The translations under genes and the position numbers were made by a program. The notes below the pieces were generated by a model that saw only the letters and a list, made by a program, of their open reading frames with translations, ran no database searches and was not told the DNA's origin. Of a stretch of DNA of 64,000 nt, positions 33,057 to 45,400 are shown piece by piece. The stretch is from Paguma larvata. Taxonomy: Eukaryota > Chordata > Mammalia > Carnivora > Viverridae. Numbering within the stretch: the stretch's first letter is position 1; each line of letters opens with the position of its first letter. The DNA lies in NCBI GenBank assembly GCA_030068075.1, contig CM057827.1, positions 69,020,500 through 69,084,499 on the forward strand, read 5' to 3'.

Positions 33057-33463
33057 TGTGGTAATCTCAGTAATGGCCTCCAAAACATCCACTTCTTATC
33101 CCCAGAACTATCATATGTTACCTTACATAGCAAATGAGACTTTACAGGTATGATTAAGGTATGAAGATGAAGACAGCATCCTAGATTACATAGGTGGCCT
33201 CATATAATCACAGGAGGGGGGACAGGAGAGCCAGAGCCAAAGAAGGAGACACATGAAAGAAGCAGTGGTTGGCGTGACATGGGGCCATACGCCAAGGAAT
33301 GCAACCAGCCTCTAGAAACTGGAAAAAAGTCAAGGAAACAAATTCTCTCCTGGAGCCACCAAAAGGAACATGGCCCCGTCAACACTTCCTTTTAGCCCCA
33401 TAAAGACTCAATACGAACTTCTGACTTCCAGAACTATTATATAAATTTGTATAATATTTTAAA
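33057..33463 (+). mobile_element. MLT1-type (ERVL-MaLR) LTR, left part
   Basis: AATGGCCTCCAAAACATCCA, CATATGTTACCTTACATAGC, GACTTTACAGGTATGATTAA, GCCAAGGAATGCAACCAGCC and CTTCTGACTTCCAGAACTAT follow an MLT1 LTR closely. A felid SINE inserted near the polyadenylation region splits the element; the right part resumes at 33660. Non-coding and inactive. Confidence 0.82.
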
Positions 33464-33659
33464 GGTTTATTTATTTTAGAAAGAGAGAGCGTGCATGAGC
33501 AGGGGAGGAGGCAGAGAGAGGGAGACACAGAATCCAAAGCAGGCTCCAGGCTCTGAGCTGTCAGCACAAAGCCCGACGCAGGACTCAAATACATGAACTG
33601 CGAGATCATGACCTGAGACAAAGTCAGACGCTTAACCAACTGAACTACCCAGGCACCCC
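33464..33659 (-). mobile_element. CAN-SINE inserted in an MLT1-type LTR
   Basis: The minus strand begins GGGGTGCCTGGGTAGTTCAG and continues through TCATGATCTCGCAGTTCATG, GCTTTGTGCTGACAGCTCAG and a CT-rich region. The flanks TAAATTTGTATAATATTTTA (33442 on) and TAAATTTGTGTCATTTTAAA (33660 on) are the duplicated target, drawn from the LTR. Confidence 0.96.
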
Positions 33660-33730
33660 TAAATTTGTGTCATTTTAAACCAATTAGTTTGTGGTAATTT
33701 GTTCCAGCAGCAGTAGGAAACTCATACACC
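33660..33730 (+). mobile_element. MLT1-type LTR, right part
   Basis: ATTTGTGTCATTTTAAACCA, AGTTTGTGGTAATTTGTTCC, GCAGTAGGAAACTCATACA match the MLT1 3' end (TTTTAAGCCACTAAGTTTGTGGTAATTTGTTACAGCAGCAATAGGAAACTAATACA). It completes the LTR started at 33057. Confidence 0.85.
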
Positions 33731-34228
33731 AATTCATGTCACAGAACTTAAGGTAGACTCAAGAACTAGAAGCAGCAGGCACCTCTAAAAGCGGGGCATG
33801 GGCAGAAAATGGGGTCAGTGAGAATCTACAGAAGACTTGAGTCCTCCAGTTCTCCTCTCTCATTCTATGTCATCAGGTGACAACTCCACCTCTACCACCA
33901 CCACAGGATAACTCGTATGCTCTAGAAAAACAGAACCAAGGAGGCTCCATATTTGGGAAAACCTGGCCCAGTAGAGAGAAGGGATGAGGCACTGGGCTGA
34001 AAAGCACCTGCCTTTTGAATGGTGGGAACACCAACACCTTCCCCAGACTCACAATGCCACAACATGGGAGACCAGAGGGTTTCTCTCTGAGGAACATCTA
34101 CAGATGCCAATACTGGACCCATCAGCAAATCATCTGGTTCCTGCTCTGCACTCCTACAGAGAAGCCCAGCAGCTGAGTGGCCCTAGCTATGCAGAGCTCC
34201 CACAGAGTGTTTTTTTAAGTTCACTTTA
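33731..34228. other. Single-copy sequence
   Basis: Three overlapping short frames on both strands (33873-34229) have no domain; none is supported as a gene. Confidence 0.4.
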
Positions 34229-34243
34229 AACACATATGGGCAG

Positions 34244-34461
34244 GGGTGCTTGAGTGGCTCAGTCTGTTAAGCATCTGACTTGGTCTCAGCTCAAGTCATG
34301 ATCTTGTGTTTGGTGAGTTCCAGCCCTGCATTGGGCTCTGCACTGACACTGCAGAGCCTGCTTGGCATTCTTTCTCTCCCTCTCTCTGCCCCTTCTCCCT
34401 CTCTCCCTCCCTCTCTCTCTCAAAATAAATAAATGAACTTAAAAAAATAATAAATAAATAA
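34244..34461 (+). mobile_element. CAN-SINE
   Basis: GGGTGCTTGAGTGGCTCAGT head, CATGATCTTGTGTTTGGTGA, CTCTGCACTGACACTGCAGA, CT-rich region, AATAAATAAATGAACTT and AATAAATAAATAAAT tail. Target duplications ACACATATGGGCAG at 34230-34243 and ATACATATGGGCAG at 34462-34475 match at 13 of 14 positions. Confidence 0.96.
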
Positions 34462-34475
34462 ATACATATGGGCAG

Positions 34476-34680
34476 ACAAGACACAAGATGCTTGAGACAG
34501 ACAGCCTGAGTTCACATCCTGACTACAACATATATTAAGTGTGTGACTGTGGATAGACTAACCTTTTTTTTTTTCCAGCTCAGTGTTCACATCTGTAAAA
34601 GGGAATAATAAAATTTCTACTTCATAAGGTTGTTGTAATGATTAAATGAGATTCAGTTAGAGAGCCTTCAGAATCATGAA
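34476..34680 (+). mobile_element. MIR SINE
   Basis: GCCTGAGTTCACATCCTGAC, TGTGTGACTGTGGATAGACT, TCACATCTGTAAAAGGGAAT, ACTTCATAAGGTTGTTGTAA and TGATTAAATGAGATTCAGTT give a nearly full MIR. It abuts the SINE duplication, so the SINE inserted at or next to its 5' edge. Confidence 0.8.
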
Positions 34681-34703
34681 TAGAGTAAGAAAAGATAAAG
34701 TTC

Positions 34704-34706
<3 letters not shown>

Positions 34707-34744
<38 letters not shown>
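34707..34744 (+). repeat. (AC)19 microsatellite
   Basis: A pure run of 19 AC dinucleotides, long enough to be length-variable between individuals. Confidence 0.98.
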
Positions 34745-34746
<2 letters not shown>

Positions 34747-34759
34747 AAGGAATTCAGGT

Positions 34760-36879
34760 GGAAAAGAGATACTGTAGGGGTGTAAAGATAAATTTCTCTG
34801 CCCAAAATTCGTTTTAATATCTTCAGATAAAGTGAAAAGAGTATGTTATGGGAGAATCATCAGAGAAAGGCCCTTGGAAATTAAAAATATGTTATCCCAA
34901 ATGAAAATTTCCATAGAATGTTTGGAAAACAAAGTTTAACTATTCTCCCAGACAGGAGAATAAGATAAAACCATGAACAATATAGTGGGGGTGGGGAGGA
35001 GTAAGAAAATCAAGAGTCAATCAGAGGGAACTCGCCATCGCTTCACCCTCAGATTCATGGATATTTATATAGGTATGAATTCACTACACACGCCTCTATT
35101 TTCATTTTTCCCTGGCTATTTTCCAGTCACAAAGCACACCTTCCAAGTGGTAATGGTATTTTAGGAGATAACACTTTGTACCTTGAACCACAACTACATC
35201 ATCTGCAAATCAACTGCCTAGAACACCGAAAGCCAAATATATTCTTCCCATTCCTTTTCATGATTCCTATTTTCTTTAAGTCTTATCCAGAAAAAATTAG
35301 GAACTACATCTTTAATTTATCCTTTCAATTTAATTCATTTTGGGCAGTTAGCCTCAAACCAACATTTTCCTCCTGTTAATCACCATTATAAATGTGAAAA
35401 AGAAGGTCGATGGGAAAGAGATAAAGTAATAAAGGCACTGTTTCAATATACCGTGCAATGAATTTTTCAATGCTTTAGCCTTCTGTTATGTGTTGCATGG
35501 TCCCTGTATTCCTAGACCTATTTGTCCTTTCTGCACCTCAGCACTACCTGAGCTCTCATAACCTGCTTTCCACACCTTCTAGCTGATTTGTTGCTTTCTA
35601 GCTGCATTAGCTGATTCTCCACGAAGAGTATGATGGAGGAAAAGAAAAAGAAGAGTAAAATTTTTAAATTGTTGAGATATAGAGAATTCTATTATTCTGA
35701 GTGGAGCATACCATGGCTTCTTCATGCACAGATGGAGTCCTTTCATGACCTCATACTGATTTATAGAAATTGAACGTAAGCTATATTTACTTACATCAGT
35801 ATTTAACCAGATGAAAATTGGTAAAAAATGAACATCAAGAGCTGCCTTTAAATGTGCTTTTTAATAAAAGCTGTTAAATATATATATATATGTATCTCCA
35901 TAACGATAGTGAGAAGTTGGGCTTCCAACTCTGAGGTATTTCTCTTATTTTAAGGATAAAAGCCTCAGGTCATATTTAGCACCAGCTTGCAGCACTGCTT
36001 TTTTTCCCCCTTCACCTACTATATTTTTCAATTATTGGGTAATTCAGGAGCCACCTGGTATCCATAGCAGAAATAGATAAAATGTCAAGGAGGAGAAGAC
36101 CAGACTTTAACGGATGAGATTTTAGAACCGTGGGTGGATTTTATCAGTTTTCTCTCCTGTATTCATTATTACCATGATTATCAAAGTAAGCTGTCTCAAT
36201 GCACTTAATAAGAGTTCCTACTGAACTCTTTTAAATAAACTAGACCCCTTTACCTTCAAGGCAAAATCCCAGAGGAGATGATACAAGCCACAAACAAAAA
36301 ATGCCATCAAAACTCATTCTTAGCTGGGAATGGACGAAGTATATCAAAATGAAAGCATGCCAAACTATTTATATAAAGACCATACACAGAAAGGTTTTTG
36401 GTACAGGATGTCCCTCTACCCTTTCAGACCTCAAACCACCACTTTACCTCTCCAAAACCCAAACCACAACCAAGCTGACCTTGGTCAATAGCACCATCTA
36501 GTGGATGTTATGGAAGACTGCCCCAAATCATTTCTTCCTCAGCTCATACGTACATTGTGATCATGTCATGATTTCGCTCTTTCATTACCTGTAACTCTGT
36601 TTACCACAAGTAATTTTCATTTGGGGAGCAGAAAAATTTTTTAAACTTTCAAAATAATTCTTATTGTATTGTGTTTTGTTTTCTACCAAAGTAAAACACT
36701 AATGAGCAGTTAAAAATTCTAATATATAGATAAGTAGATTAAATGAAAATCAAACATAAACCTATCATCCTAAATAGCCACTAATGGGCTTCCCCATTAA
36801 GATGGAAGATTTAATATGGCGTATAATTTACCTTCTTTATCCAACCCCATTAAACTATAATAAAGGGATTTTTTTTTTA
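34760..36879. other. Long single-copy AT-rich stretch, no gene seen
   Basis: I recognise no repeat family or gene. A short TATATATATATATG run lies at 35879-35892. The frames at 34973-35379 and 36301-36501 have no domain. Confidence 0.4.
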
Positions 36880-38670
36880 AACAAATCCAGCAGAGTGGGA
36901 ATTACTAGAGAAAACAGTGACATAATTCTAGAAGACAAAACAGATCACGAAAGGAAATTGACTTACAGATCCAAGGCAGGAGTAGCTGAAGTCAACAGTA
37001 GGGAAAGCTAATATTCAACATAATTTGCACTGTAAAATCCAGCTACTTCTAGAACTATAAGTGAGCAATGGAGACAGGAGCTAAAATAAGGAAAAAATGT
37101 ATTACAGTTGTTTGAGTTACAGTTACACCCTTTTCCCCACAACAGGCTCACAGATGACTAGCTCTTCTCAATGCCAGCAGACTCCTGGAGTTTCATCTTG
37201 ATGAGTTAAACAGGATTTCTGAACCAGGAACTGACTAGGGAGCAACTAAGGAATCATGTACCATATACAAAGGGTAATTAAGGTACCACATGCATATTCA
37301 AGCCTTTGTTTTAAGTGCTAAAACCTTCAGCCCCTGGCCCTACTTTTCCATGACTCTGGGAGCCAGACTTCCATTCCCGGAGCAGGAGTCAAGCTGGGAA
37401 AATTTCTCCGGGTAACCTCAAAGAACAAGGTGACAAGGACATAAGCATCAAATCACCCCACGGTGAAGCTCAAAGCGCCACAGTCGATAAGAGCTTTAGG
37501 CTCACTTTTAATTTCTAGCAGACAACCAAAGATCAATGAACGTTTGAAGAAATCAGTTAACAAGAAAGATAAAGACAAAACCAACTGAGAAAAAATCACT
37601 TAAAAAAAAAAAAGCTTAGAAAAAAGAAGTTTAAAAACATATTATATAGTTAACATCCTGAGAGCATTAAGAGGAGATATTAAATGCATGAAGTATGGTG
37701 CTAGAAAGAAAAAAAGCTCTTAGATATTAAAAACATGACAATAGAAAAAATTTTTAAATCAATACAATGTTTGGAAGATCCATTTGAGAAATCAGGAAGA
37801 AAGTACAGAGATGGGAAGATGCAAGATAAAGAGATGGAAAATACAAAAGAAGAGATTTAAAAAAATTGAAGAACATACAGGTGAACTAGCATCCAAATAA
37901 TAGGATAATCTGAATAAGAGTTCCAGAGAGAGAAAAAAAAAAAAAACAGAAAAAAAAAAAAAAAAACAGAGAGAAGGATATCATAAATTAAACCACTCAA
38001 GAAAATCCCCCAGGACTAACAGACCTGCGTTTCTAGCTTGAAAGGAATGACAAAATTCTCAACACAATAAATGGAAATAGACCCACATTAAGGCACATCG
38101 TTGTAAAATTTCAAAACATTGAGGACACAGAAATGATGTAAATGCTTCCTGGAATTTAAACAAACAAACAGGTCACATAAAAAAAAAAAAGGCATTGAAA
38201 TGGCTTGACTTACCAGAAACACTGGAAGATCAATGAAAATGGAAGAGTATCTTCAAAATTCTGAAGGATAAATATTTCCAACATAGAACTCCATACGTGT
38301 TGTTTGGAAAAGTAAATAAAGAAATACAGATACAGATCTCAAAGAAATCAAATTGATCTGTCATCTATCCTTTCTCTGGAAATCACGGCTAGTTGGTGTT
38401 TCATCAAAATGAGGAAGTCAACTAAGAAAAGAGAAACTAAGAAAGAGGAATCTATGAAACATGAAAAATAATGCACCCAACCTAAAAGAACAGGGAAGAG
38501 GATCTCCAGGGTGATGGGGAGAGAAGACTCCTAGGATAACGGTTACACCACAAGGATAGAGAGAAACTGGTTTACATCCAAACATACTAGAGAGTGTGTG
38601 GCCAAGAATAGCACAAGGCCCCATGTCAGGAGAAATCTGTCCAGACGGAACAGACATATGTAGTTAAGAT
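36880..38670 (+). mobile_element. Old L1M LINE, 5' region
   Basis: From about 38050 the text GGAAATAGACCCACATTAAG, GCACATCGTTGTAAAATTTC, GAAGAGTATCTTCAAAATTC and GGATCTCCAGGGTGATGGGG follows the 5' non-coding and ORF1-adjacent part of old L1M elements. The match upstream to about 36880 (GCAGGAGCTAAAATAAGG-like wording) is weaker. A-rich runs at about 37936-37964 interrupt it. No intact ORF1 is present. Confidence 0.55.
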
Positions 38671-40869
38671 CGACCAAACCTTCATTTGATATATGTTATC
38701 TACAGTAATGGTGGCATCTGGTTGGAACTCAAAGATGAGACTCTAAAGAAATATATTTCTAACAAGGTTTACCAAAAAAGCCTGACATCACATTTTTTCT
38801 TTTTACGAAATATCTTGACAAGAGCCACTTGGTCCTTAGAGACTGTAATACCAATTAAATGCAAATTCATCCAAATATTTTATTTCTATGTGTGTATTAA
38901 GGCATACATACATACAAATAAGGGAGTAGGTATTTTTGGTTTGTGGGGAAGGCAACTTAGTGAAATTAAAAAGATAAGGGAGACTCACTTTTCATTATTT
39001 ACTTTTTGTCTCTTCTGATTTCTATAACACAGTCATACATTAAGTGATTAAAACAAAATGTTCCTCCCCAAAATAAGAAGAATAGCATTTATGTACATTA
39101 TCTGCTATTCCCTTTATCAAGCTCTTCCATTTTTGTTTACACACACATACACATTTATTTTTAATGATTTCCCTCCTTCCACTTGCTATTCAGTTTTTTT
39201 GCCCAGTAATCCTAGAGGGGGAAAAAATCTTTTTATTTCATTTGTGAGGCAAAAAAATTATCCTAATTATACTTGATCAACCTAAGAGTACTGCTAATGA
39301 TATTTCCATATCAAGGAAGAGTAAATCCATAAGTTCTGAAGGGAAATTAACCATAATCGTCATTGCCATCAGTTTCTGAAAACTTTGCCTCAAAGGCTCA
39401 GATAATTCAGATTTTTAAAATAATTTTCATGTATCTCCTCTTTTCCTCTAATTAAGACTACTTTACTTTAAGCACCGGCTTTAAAGATTAAGCAACTATT
39501 TCTTATTCAATTTGTTTTTAGATTTGTTTAATTCCTGTACTGCATGCAGCCTTGCTTCCCCGTTTCTTACACCCAGGTTCCTGATTGCAGCCGCGTCAGG
39601 TCTATAGCAGAGTAAGCTAGTTATTGAGCCTGGCGCAGAGGCAAGCCTGTCCTAGTATAAGCAGGAGCTGGAGACCTGCCAGGGCAATGGAGGTAACCGA
39701 GAAAGAACCCGAAAACAATCTTTCAGAAGAAATGAGAATAAGCAGGTGTACATGGTGTCTTCGACCTGGAAGTAAGGGATAACCAGGTGTCCAGTGGTAG
39801 TTGCCAGCAATAAAGACTCCACAATGGGTAGCAAATGGTCCCCTGAGCTAGTGGGAACAAGCTTCAAGAGACTGGCAATGGCAGCCAATAGAGAAGGCAG
39901 GATGGAAACACATGAAGGCCAGATAGGGATCACATTAGTAACTAGGATGCAAGATACAAACTAGGTCACTGGGAATAAGGTGAGAGCCAGAACAAATTCT
40001 GATCAGGCCAAAATCTGGTCCTAAGTCAAAAGACTTTTTAACATCTCCTTAATCAAAGAGACTTTAAGAAGAATCTAATTTGGCAATCTGACTTAGGAAA
40101 AGAAAAGGAGATTGAGATGTTGAAATTAAATGACTTTACTCTAAGACCTTGGAGTGGGAAGTGTAGACAGTGGTCAAGGAGGCCAGTCAGGGTGTCAGCA
40201 ACTCAGGGACATAGTCATCACTTCTATCCTTCATGATATAGAAGAGTGAGTTCTACATTTTAACCCGTCAAAGTCACCTTTGTAAACATTAACTTTTCCA
40301 GTTAGAAATTTCTTATATCTAGGAAATGTTTACTCTCTTACCATCTACAATGAATTATATCTTAAGTGTTGTTTGGATTATTGTGTTGGGATGGTTTTGG
40401 TGGTTCCATGACTAGGTTGGTTCTAAAAGTCTTGCAATAACCTGGACAGGCTTGTGCATGTGTGTACACACACGTCCACACAGACACACACAAACGCACA
40501 ATGTCCCACTCAAAGTCCCATGAGCACTGCCATTGATATATACCAGCTATTTTACTTCCCCAGTGTTTGCCCCCATAAATGCCAAGCTTCCATTAGAGAG
40601 ATCTTAAGAGTTTTATTCTCTATACTCCTTTATCTTAATTCATTTATTAGTGGTTTTAGAATATGGCGGGAACTTCAGTTAGATTTTGTAGGCAAGTCTT
40701 TCATAAACATTTCATTTAATTATGATAAGCATGGTAGAATCAATTCCAAGTGATTCTGTAAAGGACTACAGAAGAGAGTTTGTTCTTAACAGTAAAGGAA
40801 ACATATGGGTGAGAGAATCTAAGACATTGTGAAGGTAATAAACTCATGCAAAGGAACAAGAAGCAATTA
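38671..40869. other. Single-copy sequence, no gene seen
   Basis: The 110-codon frame at 38686-39018 and minus frame at 39652-39933 have no domain or splice context. A CA-rich patch (GTACACACACGTCCACACAG) lies at 40461-40500. Confidence 0.4.
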
Positions 40870-41470
40870 AAGCAAATCGGCCATGGATGTTGGATTTGAC
40901 AAATCACCTCACAGCTTTGCGACAGGTAACTGCCTCAGGTTAGCATTCGATCAAGGCACCAAAGGAGACATCTTCAAAATCACTCCCTGTCGTTGCCCTC
41001 AAGAGAAGCCTGTTTATCAGAAAGGCAACTTTGGTTTTTAAAACAAGAGAAGGACATATGTTCTATGATTTCAAGGACTACAGGAGTCCCAGGGACCGGC
41101 AGATTAGAATGAACTGTTCACCTACTTCAGTTCATTAAATTCGACGGAGGTGCTATCTGTACAGCCGGATAACAATGCCCATAAATCTGCAGTTGGCTGT
41201 GGATTTACTACACAACACATTCACACACGAAGCTTCTCTACAAATTACCTTAACGTAGAGCACAGCATCGAGGCCACTGTGTTAGGTCTCTGCACCATTT
41301 AGACAAAAGGATTTCTCCCAAACGATCTTCATCTTTGGCATCCTCACTTCAGCCAGAGGTGACACACATCTGGAATGCATGGACTGTCAATCAAATTTAT
41401 CTTGCAGAGTCAACGTCCCACTGGGAAGTGATCTAATTTCCGAGGGGAAAATGCGATTCAATTTTATAGA
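40870..41470. other. Non-repeat block with preserved CpGs
   Basis: I see no repeat, no gene and no long frame. Several CpG sites remain (for example in ATTCGACGGAGG and ACAGCCGGATAAC), which is more than in neighbouring sequence. That is a weak hint of constraint or of a regulatory element, nothing more. Confidence 0.25.
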
Positions 41471-41707
41471 ATTTGGCAAGCCAAATTTAGAGACGGGAGT
41501 TTTTCGTGTTCTGATGTGTTAAGTGAAAAAGAGTCAATCTGGTTGCCCTCCCCACCCTTACCACCACACATACTTACACACCACACACCCCACCTAAGTC
41601 CTATCCACCTTCCTGGTCCAGGCAAAATTTGAGATACCCTTCTCTCTCCTTTCCGAGGTCCCATGGTTCTTATTTTCACTAACAAACATTTAGCATATGT
41701 TATTCCA
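41471..41707. other. Single-copy sequence with CA-rich patch
   Basis: CACCCTTACCACCACACATA and ACACACCACACACCCCACC at 41553-41594 are low complexity. No gene. Confidence 0.4.
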
Positions 41708-41719
41708 TCTTATGTTTTA

Positions 41720-41933
41720 TTTAAAAAAATTTTATGTTTTATTTTATATTTGAGAGAGAGAAAGAGAGAGCACAAGCAGGGGAGGGGCGGAAGGACGGTG
41801 AAAGAATCTAAAGCAGGCTCCAGGCTCCAAGCTGTCATCACAGAGCCTGACACGGGGCTCGAACTCATGAGCAGTGAGATCACGACCTGAGCCAAAGTAG
41901 GACGCTTAACTGACTGAGCCACCCAGGCACCCC
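41720..41933 (-). mobile_element. CAN-SINE, minus strand
   Basis: The minus strand begins GGGGTGCCTGGGTGGCTCAG, then GGCTCAGGTCGTGATCTCAC, GAGTTCGAGCCCCGTGTCAG and a CT-rich region with a T-rich plus-strand end. Exact 12-bp duplications TCTTATGTTTTA lie at 41708-41719 and 41938-41949; CACCG lies between the head and the right copy. Confidence 0.96.
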
Positions 41934-41949
41934 ACCGTCTTATGTTTTA

Positions 41950-43401
41950 AAAAGCAAGTTTCATATATTCATTGCTCATATATAAGCTACGTACATGTTA
42001 CACACAGAGCGTAACCCACTGTGCAGAATAAGCACATAGGTATTTGCTGATGGGGATATTCTGTTATCAACTTCAAATCTAAAAAGCAATTTCCTTGAAT
42101 TCATTTTAGTGGCATTTATGTCAGTGATGTTTTTCAATGGGTTGCTCAGAGGCTGCCTAGGCAGGGCAATTTGAAAGCAACCCGAAGACCTTGCCTGGAT
42201 CAAAATATCTCCTTCTGGTCACTGGTTTTCAGTGTGAATGTTCCTATTAATAGGTTAAAATATAGAAATAAGGGCATAATTTCCAGAATTCTCAAATAAC
42301 ATAGGTACTTTATTTCCTTGCATATAAGCAAGGAATGCATATAAGTATCTATCACTCAATAGAAGCACACAGATGCTCCGAGGAGGAAGAAGTTTCACTT
42401 GGAAGAGATCTACAGAGAGGATCAGCCAGAGACCAGAAGTACAGGAGTTAGGATACCTTTGCCTGCTGACAGTCCCAGTGTGTTCCAATCATCTTAGAAT
42501 AAATATTCATGAAGCCCATTTTCACCCTCAGAAGTGTCCCAGTCTGGGCAATAAATCACAGATACATGAGGCTCTTGGTTTTAAACTAGGGCCTGTTGGC
42601 CTCTGGAAGGAATCGAAGAGGATGATTCAAAGATGAGGAACTGAAATCATTCCCCCTGACTCCTGATTCAGTGCCCTCCCTTTTTTTCCTGGCCAACCTC
42701 TTAAAACAATGCAATATTGTTCTTGAATTGTCTCCTCTAGATTACTTTTGTCTCCCTCTCCCCAAAATCTGAAGGCATTTGATGATTAATGCAATGGCTG
42801 GTCATTCTTTCCCTTGATCTCTGGCATCTGGCACTACATTAAGACCAAAATTAGCAGTTAAATGTTACACTCACTGACTGCCTGTTATTATTCTCAGGTA
42901 ACCGAGGAAATTATATGTTACTATTTTATGTTCTGAAGAGCAAGTTCTTGACATTTGTGAAGGATGAAGCCTTCACAACCTGCCGAATGCATCTTTACAA
43001 TTTTTTTTTAATCCTCCAACAGATTAGCTTCCTCTTCTCTTCTATCACTAGTGCCGGCGCTTGGATTTCTTTTTAGATCTACTTTCACAACCACTTCCTG
43101 GGTGTGTCTACGTATATAACAAGTCACGAGACGTGGTTGTTGGGTGGTGAGCGAGACCTATTCACAAGCTAAAGGAGTCTCCCTTGCACACCACTGCACT
43201 GGGGCTCCAAGTTGTCTCTCAGCACAAGGATAACATAGGAGAGACAAGGCTTTTGAGCAGGGGGTTGTGTTGCACAATTCTGGGTTGCCATTCATGTTAT
43301 ATATGAAACACAGCAGTCCCACTCTTGTTTTCTGCTAGTCAGAATCACAAATTTCAATTTGTGAATTCCTAGGGTTCACTATGTATTAAAATACAAGTTA
43401 T
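41950..43401. other. Single-copy sequence, no gene seen
   Basis: Short frames at 41976-42203, 42255-42488 and 42373-42636 overlap or oppose each other without domains. Nothing is recognised at 42640-43400. Confidence 0.4.
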
Positions 43402-43415
43402 AATAGGCAAATTTT

Positions 43416-43428
43416 GACAGAGAGAGAG

Positions 43429-43468
<40 letters not shown>

Positions 43469-43635
43469 ACAAACAGAGGAGAGTACAGAGGGAAAAGAAA
43501 GAGAGACTCTTACGCAGACTCCACACTCAGCTCAGAGCCCCACACAAGGCCCAATCCCACAACCCTGGATCATGACCTGAGCAGAAATCAAGAGTCGGAC
43601 ACTCAACCAACTGAGCCACCCAGACACCCCAATAC
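43416..43635 (-). mobile_element. CAN-SINE, older type, minus strand
   Basis: The minus strand begins GGGGTGTCTGGGTGGCTCAG, GAGTGTCCGACTCTTGATTT, TCATGATCCAGGGTTGTGGG, the general carnivore wording. Its 3' end is a long GA/CT run with no A tail. Duplications AATAGGCAAATTTT at 43402-43415 and AACAGGCAAATTTT at 43636-43649 match at 13 of 14 positions. Confidence 0.93.
43430..43463 (+). repeat. (GA)n microsatellite at the SINE 3' end
   Basis: About 17 GA units, expanded from the SINE CT-rich region. Confidence 0.9.
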
Positions 43636-43649
43636 AACAGGCAAATTTT

Positions 43650-44690
43650 CGTTTTTTCCCTAGGTCAGTTTTAGTTCTGGCTGAAAGAAATCTGAAGTCA
43701 GACTTATGAGATCTTCTTTCTCTCCGTAATTCCATTTATTTTAATTGTCCATGATTGAGCTCCATGCAACTTTGATATCAAATTTGTGATGGAGGAAACA
43801 AAATTGTCTGGGATAGGTGCCACATATTTTGATCTAGTTTTGTCACCTAGCTAACGACAGACAGGTTTTGATGGATCTGTTTACATGTATCTAGTCATAT
43901 AACATAATGATCACATTATGCTAGCCTGGCCCCTCTGCAGCCCTACTGCCGAGAACTGGCATAGACTCCCTTGGCATTTATCACAGCCAGGTTTCTAAAA
44001 GAAGGATTAAAATGGAAAATGTATTTGAACCAAGTTTAAGTTCCCATTTATACATAATTTCATGATTCACAAATGTTGTTTTTTGTGAATATGACCCAAA
44101 AAGAGTTTTAAGCACATTATCTGGGGTTAATATGGAAATGACTCCCAAAATACATCTTGCAGAGTTCACCACTGACCCAATGATTCACATGAGATATACC
44201 ATTCAATTCGAGCAGAACAGGTGGTTAGTGTACAACACGTTGGTGATTGCTGATGCCTCCCGGTGTGCGGTAAGCCATCTTTTAAAAAGTTACTGCATCA
44301 AAATCTCTTCACAGAAATTCACAGAGAAAAAAAATATATATATCCAGCTGTTTTTAAAATGCAAAATGCTTAACTGACAGCATGATTATCAGTTGAAACC
44401 ACAGAATAGTTAGTTGTCAGGGGTTCTCAGGGGCACATTTTGCAGCTTTGCAGAATTCTTACTCATTAAATTCTTGATTCTAAAATAAGGTTTGCATCTT
44501 TAAGAGCCAGGGTTTCATCTCTTAAGTGCTGTCATCCCATGGGCAAAAGCAAAAGTTATGTTCTGAGAGTTGCTAATAGAAAAATAATTACAAAAGACGA
44601 TGAGTCCGCCATTCAATCTCCTGAAGAAAGAGTGCTAGATTCATTGGCAATGCCAAGTGGCATCTAGAGGTAATTAGATAATTCTATACC
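43650..44690. other. Single-copy sequence; one frame with a donor-like GTAAGC
   Basis: The frame at 44132-44377 starts MEMTPKIHLAEFTTDPMIHM; at about 44269-44275 it meets GCGGTAAGC, a good-looking splice donor. I recognise no protein. Without a matching acceptor or homologue it is not a gene call. Confidence 0.3.

Positions 44691-44719
<29 letters not shown>
44691..44719 (+). repeat. A homopolymer (29 A)
   Basis: Twenty-nine consecutive A with no recognisable retroelement directly upstream. It could be the tail of an eroded retrocopy or a plain expansion. Confidence 0.95.
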
Positions 44720-44722
<3 letters not shown>

Positions 44723-44949
44723 CTAAATGAGGGGAAAACAGGCTTTGGGTCTTCATTGTACAAATAGGCTCTCTCTAATGTTGACAAAATATCAGTTGAG
44801 GGCTTCCGTTTGCCTGTGTAGATGTCACTTCTCTATACATATACTTTTACAGACTGTGTTTCCTTACGGATTCTCTCATTGGGACCTATCAGCAAGATTC
44901 TGCCCACATGAGCCAGAATTTAGTCTACTTGAGTTGTTTGTTTTCAAAC

Positions 44950-45400
44950 TTTCTTTTAAACAATTTTAGGTTTACAGAAAGTTACCAAATTAGTAGAGTA
45001 TTCCCATATACATTTCACCCAGTTTCCCTAATGTTAACATCTAACAAAATGATGGCATATCTGTGAGTGAAAACCAAGAGTTTAATATTGGTACAGTGCT
45101 ATTAACTGAACCACAGACTTGAGTTGTATTTCCCCAGTCGTTCCACTAGTATTTTTCATCTGTTCCAGAACCCAATCCAAGATGCCACAGAGTACTGAAC
45201 CATCATGCCTCCTTAGTCTCCCCTGGATAACAACAATTCTCTATCTTTCCTTATTTTTCAGGATCTTTATAGAATGTCTCCCAGTTGGGGTTGCCTGAGC
45301 TTTTCTCACGATTCGACAGAGGTTATGAGTTTTGTGGAAAATACCCAGAGGTGAGGTGCCCTTCTCATGACATCGCCAAGATATTTTTGTGCAAGAAGTA
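44950..45400 (+). mobile_element. Probable old L1 3' region
   Basis: TTTACAGAAAGTTACCAAAT, TTCCCATATACATTTCACCC, AGTTTCCCTAATGTTAACAT, GTTCCAGAACCCAATCCAAG, TGCCTCCTTAGTCTCCCCTG and TCTCACGATTCGACAGAGGT follow, in order, a common L1-associated non-coding repeat. The exact family is uncertain. Confidence 0.5.
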
